From NCBI RefSeq assembly GCF_040183065.1, contig NC_091125.1:128405621-128469620 (forward strand): a stretch of DNA of 64,000 nt, in the 5' to 3' direction. Under the pieces are notes generated by a model. The model was not told the origin of the DNA. It saw only the letters and a list, made by a program, of their open reading frames with translations, and did not search any database. The position numbers and the translations under genes were made by a program. Source of the DNA: Periplaneta americana. Lineage: Eukaryota; Arthropoda; Insecta; Blattodea; Blattidae. Below, in pieces: positions 13,584 through 24,889 of the stretch (position 1 is the first letter of the stretch; every line of letters starts with the position of its first letter).

Positions 13584-14519
13584 ATTAATATTTTATGTAA
13601 AAGCCATCTATGTGCTTGTCAAAGTACAAAATAGTCATTAAATATTATAGTACATATATAAGAAATCAATGATTAACGTTTTCAGCAATATTTGCCATCT
13701 TCAGATCAACGATATAACACAGGATTGTGAAAGTCAGTAATTCGTAGTTAGTTAGGTAATTCAATAAATAATATACTGTATATACAAGTTGTGCACAGGA
13801 TAAAATATATGGTTAAAATCTAACGTGTTGAATAGATTAAAATTAACAAATTGTGTGACTAGCAGCTTTGTATTATTGTGAAAGTTGTACATTTTCTTCC
13901 AATGGAAGATATTTACACATTGCGGGAGTCAGCTATGGCTGAGTTTGAGTGATGATGAAGAGTGAGTCATAGCCGAGCCAGCACAAAGCATACAGCAACC
14001 TCCTCACTCCTCACCATCACTCAAACTCAGCCAAAGCTGACTCCTGTAACGTGTGAATACCTTTCATCAATGATACAAATCTGCTAGTCACAATTTGTTA
14101 ATTTTAATCTATTCAACACGTTAAATTTTAACCATATATTTTATCCTGTGTACAACTTATATATATTGTTTATTGAATTTCCTAACCAACTGTGAATTAA
14201 GGCTGGTTCACAATAAAGCGGGAACGGAAACTACAACGAGAACGAAAACGGAAATAATGTTAAAATAAAATGTATTTAAATGTGAGCTACCATTTAAATA
14301 CATACATGTTTTCGTTCTCGTTGTAGTTTCCGTTCCCGGTTTATTGTGAATCAGCCTTTACTGTGTCTCACAATCATGTGTTATATCGTTGATCTGAAGA
14401 TGGCAAATATTGCCGAAAACATTAATCATTTATTTCTTGTACAAGTCCTACTGTATAGTATTTGATGACTATTTTGTACTTTAATAAGCACATAGATGGC
14501 TTTTACATAAAATATTAAT
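13584..14519. repeat. 936-bp foldback element, possibly Penelope-derived
   Basis: Two arms, about 13584-13963 and 14006-14519, are inverted copies of each other over about 350 bp, joined by a loop of about 40 bp (TCATAGCCGAGCCAGCACAA and on). The arms contain CGTTTTCAGCAATATTTGCC followed by ATCTTCAGATC. This is the style of terminal sequence seen in Penelope-like retroelements (a GGC...GCC pair next to an ATC(T)TCAG word). The right arm carries a younger 158-bp MITE, and removing it restores the pairing. No open frame of note. A transcript across this locus would form a very long hairpin. Confidence 0.8.
14200..14357. mobile_element. 158-bp MITE, PIF/Harbinger-like, inside the foldback
   Basis: Inverted ends of about 50 bp start AGGCTGGTTCACAATAAA and continue through GGGAACGGAAACTACAACGA. 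The centre is short and AT-rich. A 3-bp duplication TTA flanks it (14197-14199, 14358-14360), matching the TWA preference of PIF/Harbinger elements. It sits in the right arm of the 936-bp foldback, and the left arm gives the empty-site sequence directly. Confidence 0.85.
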
Positions 14520-14942
14520 CAATTGTTGCCTGCTTATTAGACTGTTACTAACATGATCATAAAATATTTCTTAGTTTAATCAACAAGAGGATTTTATCTC
14601 AGACTCAATTGAGGTCATTGTAGCAAACGCTGGGAACATTGTTTTTGAATGGAAAGTGATCTTGTTCAAATGTAGGCCTACTGAAAGTGGCAACACCTAC
14701 ATTTTTAATTTGTAGAGGGAGGACATTCAGGTGGATAGCTACATTCTTCCTCGTGATCTAAATCGTTTAAATGTTCTGGGAATAGTTCATTAATGATCAA
14801 GGTAGATGTTTTTAATATTAAATATTAGTGATGAGTAACATACAATTATGATTTATATTTTCCAGGAAAGGATGATTGATGGAGTTGATAAGCTGTAGAT
14901 TTTTTATATGCTAATGCTTTTCATTTCTATTTAAGCATTATT

Positions 14943-14974
<32 letters not shown>

Positions 14975-14993
14975 CATCATCATCATCATCATA
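14943..14993. repeat. Microsatellite palindrome (ATG)n then (ATC)n
   Basis: About nine ATG triplets switch at TGATCA to about six ATC triplets, giving a self-complementary array of about 50 bp that can form a cruciform. Confidence 0.9.
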
Positions 14994-15305
14994 TGCGTAC
15001 ACACTTTGCCATATGCATGCTTTGTTTTGGGTAGATCAATACTACCTTAGTTTTAAAGTAGAGAAATAGCCACTATTACTTCGGATGATACATGGACGAC
15101 TGAAAACAAGGTATTTGATAATTTTTAATAAAACTTTTTGAAGTTAAACGTGTCATAAATAGCCTAAAATTAAAATAGTTAAGAAGCACATGAAATCCCG
15201 GGTGGGGAACATGGACAAATTTCGAGCTCTAGAGAGGGAATTTTCCCTGTACCATTCGTTTTCCATTTGCGCACTATCAAGAATTGTCACAAAAATACAT
15301 TAATT

Positions 15306-15505
15306 TTTTTTTTATTATTATTTTTAAATTTAGACCGGCCAGAGGCCGTTTACCAAAGTTATCTCTGTTTTCGTTTTCTTTTGTTTCCTTTGGTTTACGT
15401 ACACTAATACAAATGCAACACCCATGCCCGAGGCGGGACTCGAACCCTTTGGACCAAGCGATAGAAACATGCCATGCCCCTACCGCTTGAGCCATCAGGG
15501 CTGGC
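15306..15505 (-). repeat. tRNA-derived SINE
   Basis: On the minus strand the head AGCCCTGATGGCTCAAGCGG (box A region) and GGTTCGAGTCCCG (box B) form a tRNA-like promoter. The body follows and an A/T-rich tail ends at 15301-15330. A 5-bp TAATT flanks both sides. Non-coding and mobilised in trans by a LINE. Confidence 0.75.
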
Positions 15506-15980
15506 CTAATTGAAGCTAAATTTAAAAGTGATTTAGTAAATTAAAAACATAAACAATATTAATTCACACAACAATAAGAAGACCTGTGAAATAATTGGTA
15601 AGGAAAAATTGTGAGCTAAATACAATAATAATTAAATAATGAGTAAATAATTATGTTCGAAGTGTTGCGAAACTTTCAATATTCATGTTGAGTGGTAAAG
15701 AGTTGAAGGATAGGTACGTGTTAACTGGATAAGAAGTTGCCCACCGAAATCCCCCTGTTGGCGCCGCTTCTGAGCACTGAAAATGTAATGAAAAAATATG
15801 ACAGTGATTTTTGTACATGACAGCTATTAGATTGTTCCAGTTTCTTCATCAAAGTAGTTCGAAACTTTCAGTGTTAACAGTGAGACACTGACACAAATAA
15901 GAATCCATAATTATAAGTGAAATTAATTTTAAAACTATTCTCCCATCTTTTTCTTGTAAAATCGATCAGATTCCTATTAA

Positions 15981-16357
15981 GGGTATATGTACGTGAATGA
16001 CCACAAATATTATCAAAAAATGCAGACTTTAAATTTCTAAAATTTTATAAGGAAATGAACTCACAATTGGACAAAAATTACAAGGTACCACAACAAGACT
16101 TATTAGAACTGAAATATCTGATAAAAGTATAAAAAAAGTTACTAATTATATTTTTTAGAATTCACTTTTTACTTTAAGTTAAATTTTCCAAAATTTGAAC
16201 ATTTTCACACATATCATTTCATAACTTCACAACCATTAGAGATAGAATTACGAAATGTTGTACACTGATTTAACATGCATTTATGCAAAAGGTAGACTAC
16301 AATAATGCCCATTTCTTTGAAAATAGAAAAATTAGGTCACAAAACATTATGTAAATT

Positions 16358-16399
<42 letters not shown>

Positions 16400-16543
16400 A
16401 AAAATTAATTTTATTAAAATAAACAACTCTAAATGTCTGAGAGTAGTCTACTTTTCAGAAATAAGTGTTTTTTACATGCAGGAAAAATATTAAGGATGTC
16501 AGAAAGACCATAACAATGTTGTGGTTACCAAATGATGTAACTG

Positions 16544-16574
<31 letters not shown>

Positions 16575-16776
16575 CTCCATACTTTGATAAAACTGGTTTG
16601 AAAAATATTATTAGTAACCTTTGTTTATACTTTTATCAGATATTTAAGTTCTAATAAGTCTTGTTCTGGTACCTTGTAATTTTTATCCAATTGTGAGTTC
16701 ATTTTCTTATAAAATATTAGAAATTTAGAGCCTCAATTTTCTTATAATATTTGTGCTCGTTCACGTACATATACCC
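15981..16776. mobile_element. 796-bp foldback MITE flanked by TTAA
   Basis: Long inverted ends (about 170 bp each) begin GGGTATATGTACGTGAATGA and end with the complement before 16776. Both sides carry TTAA (15977-15980, 16777-16780), the target of piggyBac-type and Kolobok-type transposons. The centre is non-coding and holds a (TA)n run near 16366-16396 and a T-run at 16549-16574. Family assignment is by target only. Confidence 0.8.
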
Positions 16777-18119
16777 TTAAATTTCCATTTGTGTAATAGC
16801 CTGCTTGTGAAATGTTATCACTCACTGTCATCTGTCGTACAAACTGATGATCAGTTTGTGTTCAGCAATCAAGTACAAATGTTTATCTGCAACTAGTACA
16901 ATAGTTACAACTTATACTTATAACCTCTATTAGCTTTATATCACACCAGATATACAATTCATTAATTCAGTGTCACATATTGATTTTTCCATCATGGCAG
17001 AATAATGTCTCAGTGTGATTTTGTGCTGATGTTCAGATCTAAAGGCGATCTGTGTATTTTTTTTTATTTATATTATAAAGGGCTTCTTGGAATGAGAGGA
17101 TTTCAGTATTTGTAAAATGGACCACTATCAGTGTTTTTCTTTTACACTGTTTTATTTTAAATTGAGAGAACAATAATTATGTTCATTTTTTGTGTTCATG
17201 AACCCTTTCTGTAACAAGGATTTGTGCCAAAGTTAAAAAAAAAAAGTATATTTGAAATATTGTTGCAGAATTGCGTAGAATTTGGCAAAATAATGGTTGA
17301 GAGAGTGTAATAATTTATTTTGTCTTTCATAAATGTTCCTCCATCACAGCAGAAAGCAGATAATATGTAAGACACTTAGAATATAATATAAAAAAGATGA
17401 CATCGATAAAAAAAATGCGTGTACAAAAGGAAGAATGTGAAAGCAGTCATATTTCATATTAGAATCGGCTTCTTAGTGCAGGCTGTAAAACAATTCATAA
17501 ACAAGTTTATATTTATTATGAAAAGTCGTATGAGTTCAATTTTTTTTTTCCTCCTAAAATTTAAATGTGTATTTTGTTTCAGTATGCAAATGATAAATGA
17601 ATTTCTTCTGCCAGTCTCTTCAGAGTTATGCCGATTCTTTTCTTGTTAGGCTTGTAATGTAAATTTCTGCTTGAGAGACTTTCCTCAGTCATTCGTGAAA
17701 TGTGTTGTAGCCAGTTTATGTTATATTCAATTTTCTCTTGAGATTGTAATAACTTTAAGCTTGTAAAATTTTATAATGTTGGAATGGTAAAGATTCTATA
17801 GCATTATAACTTTCTAAAATGTTTTAACCTGCTGTTACTTGGAATTCTATTGAGGTTAGTCTTTTTCATATTGTTTTCTTCTAGTCGAAATTTATCTTCC
17901 TTAAGTGAGTGTAGAAATTTATAATGAAATGTAGATCCTCAGTCTGGCAGTATGTTTTTGGTAATGAAAGGCATAACTTTAATAAGCTTAGTGTATTAGA
18001 AACTCTGTTGTTTTTAATCTCAGTATCATTTCCACCTTCATACAAATCAGTGATAGCTACCAAATGAAGATGGCAAACTACCTAGATACTTTCTTTCTCT
18101 ATTCAATGCTCACAATCAT
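16777..18119. other. AT-rich stretch, nothing recognised
   Basis: Only short frames without motifs were seen. No clear repeats beyond homopolymer runs. Confidence 0.4.
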
Positions 18120-19862
18120 TAACAGGTAAATAGCGTCAGGAATGCCTTCTTGGTTGGTCCATTAGATCTATTAGGTCGGGGGATCTAGTAGGCCACTGTA
18201 ACACCACTAAAGGTATGGTCACACGTCGCTACTTTTGCTTTGCAACTTTTGTACTGCAGCTGCAAAAGTTGCGTGTCGTGTTCACACGTAAGCCAAAAGT
18301 AGTGCACTGCTCGCTACTTTTCATGCTGCGCAACCCAAATGCTGCAAAAGTTGCAACTGAACGTTGCGAGTCTGTTCACACACAAGGCACTACTTTTGCA
18401 GCCGCAGTCATGCTGCAGGTTTCCATCTCTGTGTTGACTTCTCAATATACATTTTGTTGTTATGTTTGCATTATTAAGAAACTCATGCGAAAGCTTACTT
18501 ATCTATTATTTGCTTTTCTGCCCTAACTAGTATTCAGAAATTGGCATTATTTTTACTATAAAGCTTTTAAAAACGCCTATATACTTAAATGATAACCAAC
18601 AGCATATTCACGTAATCAATGTTGGCAACCCTCCTGTTTGAAACTACGCTACAGAAAATTAAAAAAATGAATTATATTGCCAGCAAATATGCTCAGACTG
18701 TGTTGTGCATTTAGTAACTGTTACAAATAATTTATTTTCATCACATCTAACATTAAAATAAATCCAAACAATAAAAGTATCATTGGCACATATGGGTGGC
18801 AACACTGGTCACAACCACAGTAAAAGTTTCAACAAAACCGATATCAAAAATGCTGCATCTGCAACCCTGAGAACCCTGTTCACACGTCGCTACTTTTAAG
18901 CTGCGCGCAGCATGAAAAAGTAGCGAGCAGCAGGTTTGGCAGCCGCTACTTTTCGGTTGCACCGTCGTTCACACGTCGCAGTACGAGAGTTGCGCAGTTT
19001 TTTGTACTGCATCGCTGCAAAAGTAGCAACGTGTGACCGTACCTTAAGTCATCTAAAGCACATCGCCCAATCTAATGGCGAGGGAGTTCTGTGTTCAGAT
19101 AGCAATGCACTTCAGTGTGCCAATGGGGCGGCACTCCATTAAGTTGGAAAATGAAGTTATTGGAGTCCTCAGCCACTTGAGGAAACAACCATTGCTGCAG
19201 CATATCGAGGAATGACATATCTGTCACAGTTGTCTACATAAAAAAGGGGGGGGCCCTTATACCTTTGATTTAGACACTGCAGCAAACACATTCACTTTTG
19301 GAGAATCTCGTTCATGATGCACTGTCAAACGTGGTTTTCCAGTACCCCAGATTCGTACATTATGGCAATTAACTTTGCCACTCAAGTGAAATGTGACCTC
19401 GTCACTAAACACTAGAAGGTCCTCAAAACCATCATTCTCCTCCATAGCAGCCTGCATGGAATTACAAAATTAATATATTTTGACGAGATCTTCTGGTTTT
19501 AGCTTTTGTAGTAACTGTATCCGGTACAGTTTCATTCACATTTGGGTTCGTAAAATTTCCCATACAGTCAGTTGCAAAATATCAAGTTCCCGACTGGTGC
19601 AGAATGTTGATTTCTGAGGGTTGCGAATGAAACTCGCCCTCACTTGCTCCACTGTTTCATTAGAAACGTTTGGGAGTCCACTGCTGTTGCCTTTACTCAC
19701 AGTACCAGTTGCTTTAAATTGACGATGCCATTGCAGAATGCTTTGGTGACCTGGCAGTGAAGTTCCAGGGTATTGTCTCTGGAATCCACGCTATACAGTA
19801 ACAAAGGGAAATGACTTCTCATATTCGAAAACTGCTAACATTTTCTTCTCCATAGACACCAT
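18120..19862 (-). mobile_element. Tc1/mariner-like (IS630 superfamily) transposase fossil
   Basis: Minus-strand pieces line up along one transposase in order. They are a start near 19862 (MEKKMLAVFEYEKSFPFV), a helix-turn-helix part (GHQSILQWHRQFKATGTVSK), the first catalytic block LLVFSDEVTFHLSGKVN with WGTGKPR, the second block FIFQLNGVPPHWHTEV, and then WPTRSPDL at about 18170-18193. The second catalytic Asp is replaced by Asn (QLNG for the usual QQDG). Several stops and frame changes separate the pieces, and a Harbinger-like MITE (18211-19044) splits the coding part between the WIGR block and WPTRSPDL. Dead element. Confidence 0.82.
18211..19044. mobile_element. 834-bp Harbinger-like MITE
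   Basis: Inverted ends start AGGTATGGTCACACGTCGCT on the left and the near-matching AGGTACGGTCACACGTTGCT on the right strand. Many short copies of GCTACTTTTGCAGC-type words are repeated in both orientations near the ends. TAA duplications (18208-18210, 19045-19047) fit the PIF/Harbinger TWA target. No transposase is encoded. It interrupts the transposase fossil around it. A second, split copy lies at 55050-57855. Confidence 0.85.
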
Positions 19863-20783
19863 TTTGAAAACTGCTTGTGCTGCCGTCTGTCTACACGCAC
19901 CAGAGTTACAACAATGCAAAAGTAAACTTTCAGAGTTTTTCTTTCGATTCATGATAAGCACAAACATATTGCATCCATAGTTTTCGCAAATATTTGACTT
20001 AAAACCTGATGAATCATTTGTAATTGTCCTGTATTTCGTTCATAGATTCGAGTTTGTTATTTATTTGGTGTAATGTCTTTTTCTTTTTCCCCATAATGTC
20101 GTTCTTGTAGTTCATTGTCGAGTAGATATCTGTCTCATTTTCTTTCTACTGGGAAATACAGGTTTGGCAGAACAATATTAATGAGCAGTTCTCCGATTTT
20201 AGTATTTTAAACTCACTTTTATTGATGCCGCTAGTCTTTGTGGTACCACTGTTGACACTTTCGAGCCTACAGCAACATCCCTATGTTGAATACTTTGTTA
20301 CATTTTGGACATGGAGAATTTTGTCCCTTGCTGTCTACGTTAGTAAATAATGGCATTTATATACCACAATTATGTGATAAATTGAAAAGAATGTATTTTA
20401 TCTTGTTTTAACACATTTAGTTTGCAATAACAAAAAATAAATTTAATTGTATTGACTTAACCATCTTTTGAGTTCCACTCACCGTACATTACATACCTAA
20501 AATAGTTTGTTAAATATGTGATATTAATTTAAACATTTTAGTTACTGTAATATATTTGCAAGTGTTGCCCCAAAGTAAAGTAATTGGATTATCTTGTAAT
20601 TTAAAGAAGCTGTTCAAAGTATCCTCCAATTGCTGTGCATTTTTTACCCTTGTGCACAGATAATTTGTAGTTAAAGCAGTGATATGTGTCATCTACAGTA
20701 GCGAAAATTCGTTGTAGCAGCTCTTCACTGTTATAAATCTTGGTTTTATACAATAAGTATGTACTTATATTCATATATGAGGT
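19863..20783. other. Unrecognised AT-rich stretch
   Basis: This is the 5' flank of the transposase fossil followed by anonymous sequence. The inverted ends of the fossil could not be found. Confidence 0.4.
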
Positions 20784-21003
20784 CGACCTGGTTGGCAAGT
20801 TGGTATAGCGCTGGCCTTCTATGCCCAAGGTTGCGGGTCCGATCCCGGGCCAGGTCGACGGCATTTAAGTCTGCTTAAATGCGACAGGCTCATGTCAGTA
20901 GATTTACTGGCATGTAAAAGAACTCCTGCGGACAAAATTCCAGCACATTCGGCGACGCTGATATAACCTCTGCAGTTGCGAGCATCATTAAATAAAAGAT
21001 AAC
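20784..21003 (+). repeat. tRNA-derived SINE with 15-bp duplication
   Basis: The tRNA-like head includes TGGCAAGTTGGTATAGCGCT (box A) and GCGGGTCCGATCCCGGG (box B). The body includes GGCTCATGTCAGTAGATTTA and CGGCGACGCTGATATAACCT. The tail is short and AT-rich. The 15-bp ATTCATATATGAGGT is present on both sides (20769-20783, 21004-21018). The target was itself a copy of the repeat described at 21004-21440. Confidence 0.88.
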
Positions 21004-21440
21004 ATTCATATATGAGGTCTCGCCATCCTCATTGAATAATCAATGACTATAAGTAGTCATACAGTAGATACCTATTATTGCAGAAAAACTCGTTCTGGCA
21101 TCGGGAATCGAATCCAGGACTTCTCAGCTCTGCGTGCTGAATGCTCTTTCCATCTGAGCTATACCGGGATCCGATTCACAGTGCCGACTGAACTCTCCTC
21201 CTTTTGTATCATCAATGGCCTACTACCTGCATTTAAGACATACAAGCCATATATGCAGGAGCGCATATTTAAATGACTTTGTGGCCATTTTCGACAACAG
21301 TTTATGAGTTACTGTTAACATTGATATATACTTAAATTCATATATGAGGCCTCGCCGTCCTCATTGAATAATCAATGACTGTAAGTAGTCATACTGTAGA
21401 TGCCTATTATTGGAGAAAAATTCGTTCCGGCACCGGAAAG
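21004..21440. repeat. Two diverged direct copies of a tRNA-like repeat
   Basis: The block CATATATGAGG(T/C)CTCGCC ... CTCATTGAATAATCAATGACT occurs at about 21006 and again at about 21339, with roughly 90% identity over about 100 bp by eye. After the first copy, GGGAATCGAATCCAGGACTT followed by CATCTGAGCTATACCGGGAT reads as an antisense tRNA-like promoter, so this is an antisense SINE. Confidence 0.65.
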
Positions 21441-21832
21441 GCCTTCATGTGATCTCACAAGAAGAAGTTGGGGAGAGTTAAGTTTGAGCCCATTGGTCAT
21501 TATTCCCGTATCAACTGTAGAATGAAATGTGCAGTAATGTGAACTAGTCTGTTTCTGTTGCGCGACACATCAAATATAGCACTTCAAACTGCTAAACTTC
21601 GAATATGCGGTACCCGTAAGTATATATCCTGATTTCATACAAGAAGGCCTTCATATGACCTCACAAAAAAAGATCAGAGAGAGTTAAATCTGATCACCTT
21701 GGTCATTATTCTCCTGTCAACTGTAGAATGAAATGTACGGTAATGTGAACTTAGCTCTTTCCAGTGCACTGCCAGTGTGTTGCTGTGACACATGAAATAT
21801 AGCACTTGAACTGCTAAACTTCGAATGTAGGT
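21440..21832. repeat. Diverged direct repeat pair, ~190-bp unit
   Basis: Two tandem-like copies start AAGGCCTTCATGTGATCTCA (21440) and AAGGCCTTCATATGACCTCA (21645). Both continue through GTAGAATGAAATGT and CTGCTAAACTTCGAAT. No coding content. Family unknown. Confidence 0.7.
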
Positions 21833-21919
21833 ATAATGGCTTAAATAAATGAATAATGTAGTTTAATTTGAACTTTTTCTGAAGTATTGTACATTTCTCC
21901 TGGAATATTCTGTATCTGT

Positions 21920-21920
<1 letters not shown>

Positions 21921-21999
<79 letters not shown>
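21921..21999. repeat. (AC)n microsatellite
   Basis: About 39 uninterrupted AC dinucleotides abut the left end of the pogo-like element at 21998. Confidence 0.95.
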
Positions 22000-22002
<3 letters not shown>

Positions 22003-23498
22003 GAACCTCTATTATCCATGGTAATGAAAAAATCGGATAATCCGTACCGATACAATAAAAGATTTTCATAAATTAAGTGCATAATACATAGGCCAAATTT
22101 TCTCCATGTCTTGTGTTTAACATGCTAGTTAGAGCATCAGAATTAACTAATTTAAGTCCGGTTTTAAGGGCCAAGGGAACTCCTTGTGATGATTGTCTAC
22201 TGTATGAATATATTGTAAATTTATTCCAACTGAACAATGTAACTTTATTGTTACGACAATAATAATCACTTTCTACAATTTAATTCTACTTCCGTCAACA
22301 GTGGGATTTCCACTCCACACCGTAACACAGTATTTGTTACTGCACTCCACAGACGACAGTGACAATTTACTTGGATTATTGAGAACAACAATGAACTGTT
22401 AATCTTAACTAATGTTCAGAGAGCACTATTTACAAATCAGAACTGTCAGTTCTCAGTTCACAGTTCGTTTGCCTTGGCTAATTTCTTCTAGCTCAGTCAC
22501 TCGAGTTTACAGTATCTCGAACCCCAGACCTTCAGAGACAGTACACTAAACTTCGAACTCAGGTCCCCCAACTGCGGTCCACTGCACTCAAACTCAAGAC
22601 TTCCGGCTCCACAGTTACGGACACAACTCAAGTCGAACTCCAGTCTCGAAGCTGGCTTCACAAGACTGGCTGGCTTGCTGTCCAATGACTACCACAACAC
22701 TGCTCAAGTTCACTCGCGTGTTGTATTTATAACTAAACCATAGTTTCTGGAGAGTACGATCTCGCGAACAATCGACAGATGCCTAGAAGATAACGCCTAT
22801 CCAGAGTTCTCTGGATTTCTCCCCTCAGTCACCAGCTGCTTTACTCCCTCCTCACCCTTCGTCGCGTCCGTGTCTCCACCTCGTGCCCCCCTCTTACGTC
22901 TGCCCCCTCCAGACCCGAGCGGCCGCAGCGAAGAAGGTGGCTGCGTCGCTCGTTTTCCTCGTGCACCCACGACCTCTGTGGGACACGATCGACTCCCGAC
23001 TGTCACAATATAATTAGGAATAGATGTCTCGTGTTGTAGATTTTCATAGGTACTCGTACTTTATACACTTTACTATCTTTTTTTTTTTTTTTTTTTTTTA
23101 TTATTATTATTATTAAATCGCGCACAGCTGTAATGTCAATATCATATTCTGATTCGACATGAAATGGAGTTTCTGCTTTCCCAACCTCTAAATTACTTGC
23201 GCTTTTTCGTTTCTTTCGACACCGATGGAAGACATTTTACATAATATAAGTTATACAGTATGGCCACTTCAACAGTAGGACAAGGACTGAATGGTACACG
23301 GAGTTTACAATTGTGTGGAAGTTCTTGGGCTCATTACATTGAAAGCAGGTAATGACTAATTTACAAGTTGGTAAAAACACCCCCTCCAACAAGTAACTGT
23401 ATAGGACATCATATTTTATTCTGCAGCAAAAAGAGAGAGAGACAGTCGGATAATCCGCTGATCAGTTAATAGGGTGTCGAATAATCGAGGTTCTACTG
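21998..23498. mobile_element. Pogo/Tigger-like non-autonomous element containing a solo LTR
   Basis: The ends are CAGTAGAACCTCTATTATCC on the left and, on the opposite strand at the right, CAGTAGAACCTCGATTATTC. This is the typical pogo/Tigger terminus. TA follows the right end (23499-23500). The left TA is lost into the AC array. Further inside, GGATAATCCGTACC and GGATAATCCGCTG keep the pattern. Without the nested LTR (22214-23007) the element is about 0.7 kb and encodes nothing. A T-run plus (ATT)n lies at 23081-23115. Confidence 0.75.
22214..23007 (-). mobile_element. Solo LTR (fossil), 794 bp
   Basis: On the minus strand it starts TGTGACAG and ends TTTACA, with TG...CA termini. A 4-bp ATAT duplication (22210-22213, 23008-23011) suits Gypsy-like integration. 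A TATA-like TATAAATA lies near 22718-22731. No internal retrotransposon genes adjoin it, so it is a recombination remnant. It lies inside the pogo-like element and is therefore younger than that. Related to 28552-29353. Confidence 0.75.
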
Positions 23499-23588
23499 TA
23501 CATACATACATACATACATACATACATACATACATACATACATACATACATACATACATACATACATACATACATACATACATACATA
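23499..23588. repeat. (TACA)n microsatellite
   Basis: About 22 tandem TACA units start exactly at the right end of the pogo-like element. Confidence 0.95.
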
Positions 23589-23715
23589 ATGTACATATAA
23601 CAATGAATAAAACTTTCTACAACATGTAAAGGAAATACTCAGCAATGAAAGGTGTTGTGGACAAAGAAATAAGAAAAATATATACATTACATTACATTAC
23701 ATACATTCTGTGAAA

Positions 23716-24000
23716 AGGTAAAAACGTATCATGTTAAACATTATGAAGATGCATGAGAGTCATGGAGGTAGATCTCCATGCTTTCATGTCTTCATGAATA
23801 GAATGAAGTGTTGTGGTTACCACCACGCTCCAGCCATCCTTTATCAACGGGAAAAACTTAGTACGCAATTTGAGAGGAGAGTGAGTGGACCCTGGAAGTT
23901 TTTGGTAACTATAAATATCCTGCCGTCTTCTAAGATTGAATTCAGGACCTTCCAGTCCGCAGCTGTTCGCTCTGTTAACTGAGCTACCCAGTCATCCTGT
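23716..24000 (-). repeat. tRNA-derived SINE, antisense
   Basis: On the minus strand a tRNA-like head includes TGGGTAGCTCAGTTAACAGA (box A) and AGGTCCTGAATTCAATC (weak box B). The body runs down to AAACCATG-type words near 23760. Read on plus, GAGCTACCCAGTCATCC marks the 5' end. The promoter is mutated, so the copy is old. Confidence 0.75.
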
Positions 24001-24889
24001 TTATACATGACTTCATTTTAAATATATGTACTGTTAGAATTGTTGACACTGGAACCCCGTAACGAATATACTCTGTAATGTGATATTATCTTGCAAGTCA
24101 TCTTCTTTCTGCCAAGATGGTATATTTTCCTACTATGGTATTGTAATGAAGTTATATTGCAACAGTGTAAAAGGAAAACACCACATTAGATATCAGTTAA
24201 GTGTAAATGTGTATATATTAATTTAAAAGAAGGTTATTGTTGTCATTATGTATAATATGATGTACATTATCACATGTATTAATGAGAGTACAATGGGTGG
24301 TGATGATCTTGTGGAGGGAAATGTGACCACAATTTAACTTAAGCATTTTACTTGTACATAATATAATTATATGTTCACTACAGCAGTGTATTTATTCATC
24401 ACCTTGTTCCATATTTTCCCTGACAGGAAGACTACAACTTTTCCCTATACCAGTTCTACTTTTATTTCGTAGAGGACGTTTTTAATAGATCACAGAGCAT
24501 TTAGAGTCTTAAGAAGTTAATTTTTCGGGTGGTTTTGACTAAAGTATTTTTGTTCACGCTCAATTTAAATTTCTTTAGTTAATTAACTGTTAAATTTATA
24601 GTTAAGCACAGCTATAGAATAACTTTTATTATTAAGTTGATATAACAATTTTTAGACATGAGCATAACATATTTAACAGCTAATTGAATACAAATTTTTC
24701 TAAATAAAATCCATTATTTTAAATAAGTGTGTCTCATTTTTATACCAGTAACTTAATTTGTTGAGATATTTTTTTGCATTTGAAGACAAACTCTCATAAT
24801 GCTGTACACATCACATCAACATTTTATTGAAGTGCATTCTACTCAGAAAATAAACCATTGATCAAAATAAGTAGTTTATAGTCTTAAGA

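Noticed and set aside
18215-18526. 103-codon frame inside the Harbinger-like MITE
   Set aside because: It runs through the terminal repeat words; the other copy at 57500-57855 does not keep it.
20784-21003. A functional tRNA gene at 20.8 kb
   Set aside because: The promoter boxes are part of a SINE with a body, a tail and a target duplication.
21717-22082. Frames rich in Cys-Val repeats
   Set aside because: Translation of the (AC)n microsatellite.
23493-23687. Frame rich in Met-Tyr-Val-Cys repeats
   Set aside because: Translation of the (TACA)n array.
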